Positions 55,801-64,000 of a DNA stretch of 64,000 nucleotides are shown here, one piece after another. Origin of the DNA: Crocodylus rhombifer. Lineage: Eukaryota; Chordata; Crocodylia; Crocodylidae. The notes beneath the pieces are model-generated. The model had not been told where the DNA came from, made no database searches, and saw only the letters and a list, made by a program, of their open reading frames with translations. The stretch covers positions 339,388 through 403,387 of the forward strand of contig JAVSML010024355.1 of NCBI GenBank assembly GCA_038503035.1, read 5' to 3'. Position 1 is the stretch's first letter, and each line of letters begins with the position of its first letter. Position numbers and translations under genes: made by a program.

Positions 55801-58800
55801 TGGCCTTCAAGATGAACTGAGACCATTTCCTCATTTACTGTGACCACATGTTGGGTTATTCCACTGTGGGAAGTAAAGGTTGCTGGGATGAATACCTTGA
55901 ACTCTGTAGACAGACAGGGCCAAGAGGGAAAAAGCAAAACTTGTTTTTACCAAAATAAAATGGTGATCCTTCAGTTATGATTAGACAGCCTCTGGCTGAA
56001 AGCATTATGCTTAGTTACAATGATTTTTAGGGTCAAATTCTTAACATGTGATACAGTAGAATGAACCAAGTTTATTAAAAAACTGACAGAAACCTTTCTT
56101 CTGTGAGACTCTGCAGAATCTTAAATCATATAATTAATTACAGGTATTATAAAGATTTTTTTCTGACAAGACTAAATGCACCGTAGAATTTATACTTATG
56201 CAGAAAATGTATATGATTTCTATGACTAGCCATGTTATTGAGCTTATTCCTAAATCCTTAAAGAACTCAGCCTTTAAATGATAACTCTGGACTGGACTAT
56301 TTAAGAGCTATTTATGAAGATGAGTATAGTTTTACTGCCTATGGTAATCTGATGTTCCATTACTTTAAATATAGTAAAAAGACCTGTGATCTCTTTTTCC
56401 TTGCAATTTTGGGCCTCTATCTGAGTTATGTCTTACGCCTACATTGACATGTCTATTCTCTCTGGGATATACCCCACCAGGACTGCTCTGCAAACTGTGT
56501 TCTCTATAAATTGCATAATGATTGGCTATGCAATAAAGCATGCCCATATCTTCTTTTATTGGGAAATCTGTGGCAGCACTTGAGCTGATCCTGAACCTAC
56601 TGTGAGAAAGAAAACTCATGATCAGTAATCAGAATTTTCATTTATAATTTCACTGAATCCTGACATAACAAAATCAATTGAAAATAAATGGGTTAAAAAT
56701 CAGTTTTGTTTTAATGTTAGACATGGTTCTTTGACATCACATCTCAAGGTATATGTTTGAAGAAATGTTCAAAGTGTGTGCTCATTTCCCTCTAGAGCTG
56801 ACTACAAACAATACCATGAGAAATGGAATCTGTTGGAATGGCTCCTGACAAAAGACATAGTAAAGCTAATAATAAACCTAGTGTCTAGAGAAGTCATTTG
56901 TAATTGCACTATTTTGTCAACAAACAAACAAACAAAAAGTCTGTGTAACCATTGAGTTGTATTTTTTATAGAATGAGTTTGCCCTTGTCTTGGTCATTAA
57001 TTGATTTTAGAAGTCTGCAAGCACAATCCTTTTAAATCTCATGGACATCCTTCATGATCCTAGCCTTTGGCCTGAGCCATCTATAGCTCTGATAGCTTCA
57101 CTGTGTCACCTTCATGACTCTTCAAGTCTATCATCAGTTCCAAACTTCCAGCACATATATTCCTGCATCTCTTTTGGGAGATGTAGGTACTACTGCATAT
57201 TAAATAAAGAATAGCATGCTTAATGCCACGGTACCTGGAAAAGTAATAGCTTTACTCTTAAAATATGGAAGGTATAATGATAAAATTGAAATATCCTTAC
57301 CCTGAAGGCAGTCTCCAGTTGTAGCTCAGCAAATCAAAGAGCAGTAAACTTGCTTGTAATAACATCCTACCAAATCCAAAGAGTTATTTTTCCCACAGTT
57401 AAAAAACAGTTTCATACTCTACCGCATGTCACATCCAAGTCCAGAGATTAAGGCAAAAGAACTTCAGTAATTTGTCTAGCTAGATATGACAAATTTGTCT
57501 TGAAACTGCAAGCCAGCTACTTTTAAGTTTAAAAAAAAATTATTTAACTATTCATTGCTGAACAGCTGGTCTTTCAACAATGGTAAATAAATCTCCATTT
57601 CAGGTTTCAATATCTTACTGTGTTTCAGCGTACAGCAAGTGAAAAATCATCCACCAAGATTTAAAAGTCTTCTTTTAAGATGGTCACTTTGTGGGTAAGA
57701 AAGTAGTTTATTTAGATTTTCTTAACTTGGTCTTCATGATGTTAAAATAATTTAAGATCAAAGATAGAGAGCATCTGATTCAAAACCCTGTTATTTTTTA
57801 AATAAAAAAATAAAAAAACCCAACTATGTACCAAAAAAGTGGAAAACTAAGGATCCCCAAATTCCAGAATCTTTCCATTCCTGGCTGAGCTTTAGTGTTC
57901 AAATGTTAATAGGATGCCTGCAATAAAAAAAGGGGGAAAAAAAAAGAAAAAAATTGGCCTGTATTCAGGCTAAAGAGTCTGTGAAACAGACTTTTTCCAT
58001 AGTATGACCTCAGTCTTAGGATTTCTCCCTTGAAAAAAGTCAGTTATTTTACTTGGCAGGTAGCCAGAGTTCTGTATCTCTCTCTCGTTCTCTCTTTCTT
58101 TCTCCCACTCTTCTACATGCACCTCATCTTTCTAGGAGCCCTTGTTTTAGCACAGATTCAAATTAAAGTCTTTCTTAACCTATAGTAATTGGTGTGGGGA
58201 AGAAAGTGTCAGCTTGTAATCATCAGCCTGAAGTACTGAAAAATTATCTTTATATTAGTTTCTCTAGTAGTAATGTTATTTAGGTTCATTTTATTTTTTT
58301 GCTTTAAACTTATTGAACAAAACAGCAGCATACAGTATATCACCAGTGACAGGGTACAAACTGTATATCAACCAGAACTGCACTGTACAGGAGAGGGTTT
58401 CAGGTTTCAGCCGGCATTCACCCAGAGTACAGCCTTTCCAAAACTGGTTGCCCAGGCAACAAGGAATCTCAACCAAGCAACAAAAAACATGTAAGAGTCT
58501 CAGCTTCAATTTATCATTTTCTTAAAAAAAAAAAAAAGATTGTGCAATGTAGATCATGTATAGATTTTTGAAAGCAGGTCAGATAACACTTAGCTTTTTG
58601 TAGGTATTCACCTCTCCAGATTTTCCTGATATCTTTCCATTAACTGCCATGATACTTAGAACCAACACAATATTACCAGTAATTAATTAGCCTTTTGCAA
58701 ATGAAAAAGCCCAAGGAAAACAGTGGATAAAAGATAAATACGCAGCTGGGCTGACATTGATGTGAACTGCCTCATGTAATACTGTATTTTAACTATTTAG

Positions 58801-60930
58801 ATTGGTCAGTTTTATTGCAAAAGACATAAATGAACACAAGGTTTACCCAAACCTGTCAAACTTTTTCTCATGGCCTTTGTCTAAAGTTATAAATAATGCT
58901 CAGCATTGGGGAAGCTTTTTGTAAAGGACAAAGGATGCTGAAAAGCTTTGTTTAGAAGTTGTGGTTTCTCTTAAAATTTAATTACTCCCCCCTGCAGCTC
59001 TGTGTCAAGGTTGGCTTCAAAACAGGGGCAGCTTCCACTGATTTTAATTACATTCCTTTGTAGCGTGCATGGTAAAGGTGAATGGTAAAGGAGCAGTTCC
59101 TGGACATGGCGGGTGAGTGACCACGGTCATTTTATATACAAACCTATGCATTAGGTCCAATGATAAACAAGGCATTTGAAGCTGCTGATAAATTGTCTGT
59201 ACTTGGAAAAACATGAGGGGTTGCAGGGCAAGAGGCTGGCAGGGGGATGGTCCAAAGAATTAAGAAAGCCTAATGTGATCCTACCCTTTCTGAATCAAAT
59301 GCAAAGCTTCCCTTGTGTGCACTGGTGCTTCTATTCTCAATTCATATTTCTCAACTCTGGCCATTGTGAGATAAAATATATATTTTTTTCTGATTCATAC
59401 ACATGGGAAGCTGAATTCTGCCTCTTATCTAATAACACTTACAGCTGAGCACAGATTTGGTCCTCAGATCTTTGCTTCTAAAAATGCAGGTAGAAGACAC
59501 CCTATTTATTTTCATAGACATATTTCCTATCTGAAGGTGATTTTTATTTTCCTTTGATTAGAATTTTTTTAACTGTGAGGTTCGAGGGGTAGACTGGAAA
59601 AAAATTCTCACCAGAAGACAAAATTAAGACCAAGAAACTATATTACTTCAACTCTTTCCTTGTCTCATGCATACACATGCTCTGTTACATGTTCAACTTC
59701 TGCCGCATACAGCTGTCATGTATTTATAACACTTATAAGATAAAAAATAATCAGAAATCATTTTATTGCTCTTTTTAATTTTACCTACGCCTGTAAGACA
59801 GATTCAGCCTTGACCTGAGCAAGACAAACTTCTTCGAAGACAGTGGATTTATAGAACTCAAAGAAAATGGCTTTGCTGGTATCATCTTACAGTAGCTCTT
59901 TGTAGAATATCAGTATTGCAAAGTACACCACAAATCCCAAAAACTGTGCTAAAAAGAGGCCCAAGCCCTGCCAGGCACTGTATACGTAAGTATTGTGGCA
60001 AGTAGTAGTTTTGATACAGCCCACAAGCTAAGTTAGCATGGTATTCTGAGTAGGAAGTTACTGTGGACATGTAATTTTAAAATTAAAGGCTCTGTGTGTG
60101 TATTGAAGGTAATTCTTTAGTGAGCGGGGGAGGAAGAGGTTAGAGATGGAATTTTGTGTGAGAATGTGAAAGCTGAGGAATATATTTTTCAAAATCTGAT
60201 CTGTCCTTGCTGGACTGGATGAACAGCCTAACTGAAATAAAATCTGGCACTATTCAAGGTTAGCTTTTCAAGTCAGGGTTGAAGTAAACAGGTGGAACAG
60301 TGCAGTGAAGCCAGCATTTTTCTTCTGCCAGCTACTTGGTTCATGGATAAATACCACACTCTAGCCTCCACAATTTTCAAGACCTCCATCAGGCTGAGAA
60401 ACACTAGCTTCATTCATTATAAAAAAGTACATTTTTTTCTGTAGGGTCTCTGAGAAATACTTCTCTCAGGAATATCACAGGGATGTATTAAAAGTAATCA
60501 GCGATACAACACAATGGTATTTGGAAAAGAAACACATTCCCAGGAACAACAACGTGGCCATTTTAATACAAGTGGAATTTCATATAAATCACCTCTCTTC
60601 CTTCAAATTTAAACTCTTGGGATTGACTTAACTGAGACAAGGATTTCACTCTTGATCTTGCCCTTTAGGCAGTTTTGCTAGCCGCCTTCCAATTCATTCT
60701 TCAAAACTCATCTTGCTCATATTGTCAAGCAGGGGGTTCGTAACATATTTCACTTGATGGTTTCCTCTTCTTCTGCCTGCATGCATTGTGACACACAGTT
60801 TGTAACCTTCTCTGGTTCACTGAGACAAAAGTGGAATCCTACTAATGGAAGTTTCAAGGTTACTAGCTTGTATTCCTCAACTGAGACATAAACATATGCA
60901 TAGAAAAAGTATGGCTTGCTATGTAAATGT
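52897..60930. other. Long AT-rich intron-like stretch
   Basis: About 8 kb with poly-A/T runs (for example 53288-53300, 58525-58538) and few obvious repeats. Two weak minus-strand exon-like candidates (57301-57366 and 59887-60027) are discussed in the findings. If the AFF reading is right this is upstream intron. Confidence 0.5.
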
Positions 60931-61110
60931 AATAATAATATATTGCACTTGTTAAGCACCTTTCAACTAAGGATCTCCAAGTATTTTATAAGCATTAATT
61001 TACCTCCATGCAATATTTCAACAGTAATTCCCATTTTGCATATAGGGAAAATGAGGTATAGAGAAGTGAAATTATTTGCTCATTCTCCTCCTTGCCACTT
61101 ACGTCTTAAT
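60931..61110 (+). repeat. Ancient retroposon fragment (L3/MIR-like)
   Basis: TAATAATATATTGCACTTGT, GGATCTCCAAGTATTTTATA and CCCATTTTGCATATAGGGAA with AATGAGGTATAGAGAAGTG follow the order of a very old amniote retroposon consensus. A possible continuation lies at 61415-61480. It is recognised from memory and diverged. Confidence 0.5.
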
Positions 61111-63266
61111 CATGGGAATAGCCTTCCTTCCTCCCTGCAAAGATCTTTTCTATCAGACAATACATCCAAAAAATAATTTGTACAACATATTATATATCAA
61201 AGTGTGTCCTAGACTCATCCAGTATATTTATTACCCGAGTCTTGTTTTAACCCATACTACCCATTCATTTCTTATATTGTTTCTGATTATTAATACCTAG
61301 CAGTTCCAGAAACCATACATTTTTTTCAAATCTTTGTAAAAATATTAATGAGCTGATCATCAATACAGTTTATTTATTATTTTAAACACAGTAAAACTGC
61401 AGTGGAAATTAACTAATGTGCACAAAGCCATGCAGCAATGTAGTGGTGGAGACACGGTTGCAACTTCCAACACTGTGCACAATCCCCTAGAAATGGTTGT
61501 GGGAGGCATAATAAATCTGGAATACTGAGCTATCTAACTGTGTGTTAAGTAAATGCACTGAGCTGTGGAGCTGTACACACAACACTGAATTAATTACATT
61601 CAGGGTAGGTAAAACTTTAATGGCCTGAATTAGAAATTAATCCAAACCAAAAACAGGTCCTAAAGAATATCACGGGGTACTTCCAAACTCATGTTCTGGG
61701 ACCTTTGTATATTTATGTATATCTGAATTATTTAATATATTTTTTAGAATATGTGGGGTCTCATAGCTTTCAGCTGTTCTCTTCAGAATTTCTACATTTT
61801 GAACCTACAGAAGTCATAAAAAACACTGTATTTTAGTTTTTGGTAGATAAAAGTGAGTATTTTTAGCTACAAACTGCTAACATTGAAACAAAAATCAGAC
61901 AAAAGCTGGGAATACAGTATTTGTACATTTTAAAAAATTGAGGAAAAACAGGCACTTTCTGTGAAAATATTCATTCAATTGAAAACTTTTTCTCCCATTC
62001 TAATCAATCAAACAATAGAAGACTTTGTTGGAATATTTTCAACCCGCTCTGAAATAGTTTCTGTGCCTTGCAAATGTTTCTAAGAGTTTCAAGAGGATTA
62101 AGGGAAAATTTTGGTCAAGTGATCCACAAACTGAACCCCTCCTAAAATGCCCTCCAAAAACCAGTTTATCAAAGTTCTCCCTGTTGTTTACACTATCAGC
62201 TTTTAATATCAATCCTTTAGAACCATTTTCTATAATTTTCCTGCAGGCTGATTCTTATAAAATTTGATAGAAGTTTTTCATAAAAACTGATGTCAAAATA
62301 GAGTCTTACATTGACTTTCTCCTGAGTTAGGGTAAGACACATACCATGCCATTTGTATCATATTTACTTAATGTTCCTCCTTTATCAATCTAAGTAAGCT
62401 CTTGTGAAATGAATCCCACCCCCTTGTAATAAGTTCCTTAAGTGACAAATATTGTTACAGCCAGAGTGAAGACATACAGAAACATATCCAGAGAACTAAT
62501 GCATGCAGAAATAAGGTAGGCTTATTATAGTATTCTATTTATTACTGAAAAAAATCCTCCAGGTGTCTATTGCTCTTGAAGTTTATTGATCTTGTCTTTG
62601 GTCAGATGTTCACAAGAAACCCAACCTAGTCATGTTAGTGTTTTTAAAGTCCTAAAATTTGCTGGATAGGAAGGGCTGATCTCTTGAGGGAGACTTCTTG
62701 TAAGCATTCAGCTCAAGAGGGACTCTCTGCCTGATTCAGGAGGACAATAAACCTATCCCTTTGAAGATCTGTAAATTATGTCTGGATGGTAGCAGTAGAT
62801 CTAGACAAAAAGATGAGTGAACAGCCAATATAGTTGGTTTGCATGCGTGGCTTGTAACGTGCTGAAAATGACATATTTTTATGAAAAAAAACAACAACTT
62901 GTTTCTCCAGTCTTTCTTTCTGTCATTTTCTTATCAACACCGATATGACTTGTTCTGGGTGCTCTGCTTTGTTCTGTCTTTTTAAAACAAGTGTCCCTTA
63001 AGGCTCTCGGCAGTTTTTTTCCGCCTAGTCTCAGAAATTCCACTTGGATTGATACCAGCAGACCCCTTTAATGTACCTACTGTGCTCTTTTGAAATGTTT
63101 CACACTACCAATATTTTTTTCAAACAGTGCCTAGCAATCTTTATCTCAAGGACTCTGTACATGTTTTTCCCGAAGATTCATTCTCCCTTGTACTCCTATA
63201 ACTAAACACTTTGTAAAAGCCATCAAATCAGATTCCTCATCCTTCCTGCAGTTTTCTCTCAACCTG

Positions 63267-63592
63267 AGGGTGCCTATACACATGCAGGCAGGCTGCTGCA
63301 ACTCATTATAATTACAGTGTGTTGGAGCAGACTCAGTTAATTGAGTCTTCTGGAGTGTGCTAATTAGCATGCTCCAGCAGCCTCCCTGTATCAGAGTCCC
63401 TGTACTTCAAAATGGCAGCAGGGGCATTTTAAGTTCATTTGATGAGCTTTAATTAAAGCACCCCAATGCCATTTTGAAATGCAGGAATGCTGATACATGA
63501 GACACTGTGGGCACCTTACTTAGAGCAGCTCTCAGAGCTGCTCTAATTAAAGCGACTCCTCCCCCACCCCTCAGAGCATGTGTAAAAATGCT
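63267..63592. mobile_element. Palindromic MITE (family B), complete copy
   Basis: The terminal repeats are left AGGGTGCCTATACACATGC and, inverted, AGCATTTTTACACATGC. The interior has GAGTCTTCTGGAGTGTGC, AATGGCAGCAGGGGCATTTT, GATGAGCTTTAATTAAAGCA and the symmetrical GAGCAGCTCTCAGAGCTGCTC block. It is non-coding. Confidence 0.8.
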
Positions 63593-63854
63593 TTGAGTTC
63601 TGATGCGATGGCTGGTTTCCTCTACAAAATTCCCCTACCAGTTGCACAATGACTTGGATGACATTGTGTGACTAATTAAAGACAAATTAATCTGAAGGTA
63701 ATAAAACAGATTGGTGCCCTCCCAAGTACATGTGTGTCTGCATCTATACCAAGGGATAATGGTGCCTCCGTGTATTCTTCTCCGTGCATTTTTTAATAGC
63801 AGAGGCAAACTGGTACATGTCAAGTTTTAAAAAATGTCACTGTTCAGAAGTACC

Positions 63855-63930
63855 ATACATATTCGATTAGAAGACAAGGTTTTTCCCCCCATTTAATATG
63901 AGGCAAAAGGTCCTTGCCTTACAATTAAGG
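63855..63930. repeat. Possible old DNA-transposon end
   Basis: CATATTCGATTAGAAGACAA and GTTTTTCCCCCCATTTAATA resemble a repeat terminus related in style to the element at 35657. It is a weak call. Confidence 0.25.
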
Positions 63931-64000
63931 ATGAGACAGTGAGGGTGGGGGGGACAGAGGCAGGTAGTAAGTTGCTGTGGTTCCAGTCCCAGTTGCTGAG

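Noticed and set aside
1..64000. Endogenous retrovirus
   Set aside because: No LTR pair, primer-binding site, or gag/pol/env-type motifs were seen; all reverse transcriptase sequence is of the CR1 non-LTR type.
1..64000. tRNA or rRNA genes
   Set aside because: No A/B box pair with cloverleaf or rRNA core sequence was recognised by eye on either strand; a tRNAscan run would settle it.

Overview
This is a vertebrate nuclear window with no prokaryotic or organellar features. It is mostly AT-rich non-coding DNA packed with interspersed repeats. CR1-type LINE retrotransposons dominate, accompanied by many short non-autonomous DNA transposons. Two 10-base N runs mark scaffold gaps. Abundant CR1, including a young and nearly complete copy with an SGNH-esterase ORF1, together with characteristic hAT-like MITEs, points to a sauropsid. 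A crocodilian is my best guess and a turtle is second; this is inference from repeat flavour and was not searched.

The only host coding sequence I can defend is one 52-bp exon on the minus strand at 50699-50750. It has consensus splice sites and encodes MLEDDLKLSSDEEENDQ, a peptide characteristic of the AF4/FMR2 (AFF) transcription-elongation scaffold family and closest to AFF3 as I remember it. On that reading the rest of the window is intron of this gene, transcribed right to left, which explains why 64 kb holds one exon.

Layout. 1.4-4.85 kb: composite MITEs, a clean hAT insertion with a perfect 8-bp target duplication (3182-4198), and a long inverted repeat. 8.5-10 kb: GC-rich elements, one of them nested in a palindromic MITE. 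11.1-12.5 kb: an old CR1 split by a hAT element. 14.8-15.6 kb: an old CR1. 20.3-24.8 kb: three CR1 pieces, the last a young truncated ORF2 copy. 31.8-33.4 kb: a decayed minus-strand CR1. 35.3-36.1 kb: a TA-flanked MITE. 36.7-37.2 kb: a degenerate reiteration. 37.7-39.6 kb: one old CR1 split by two DNA transposons. 41.1-45.5 kb: a MITE broken by a CR1 tail, then the nearly complete CR1. 46.0-47.0 kb: a MITE nested in a MITE, bracketed by an exact 34-bp direct repeat. 49.6-50.0 kb: a 186-bp palindrome. 52.0-52.5 kb: a GC-rich element. 63.3-63.6 kb: another palindromic MITE.

The transposon nests give a relative chronology: old CR1 first, then hAT and other DNA transposons, then the young CR1 family. 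I found no convincing new biological system. The most useful leads are the AFF exon, the young CR1 pair, the long hairpin-forming MITEs and the 34-bp direct repeat that may be an assembly or rearrangement scar.
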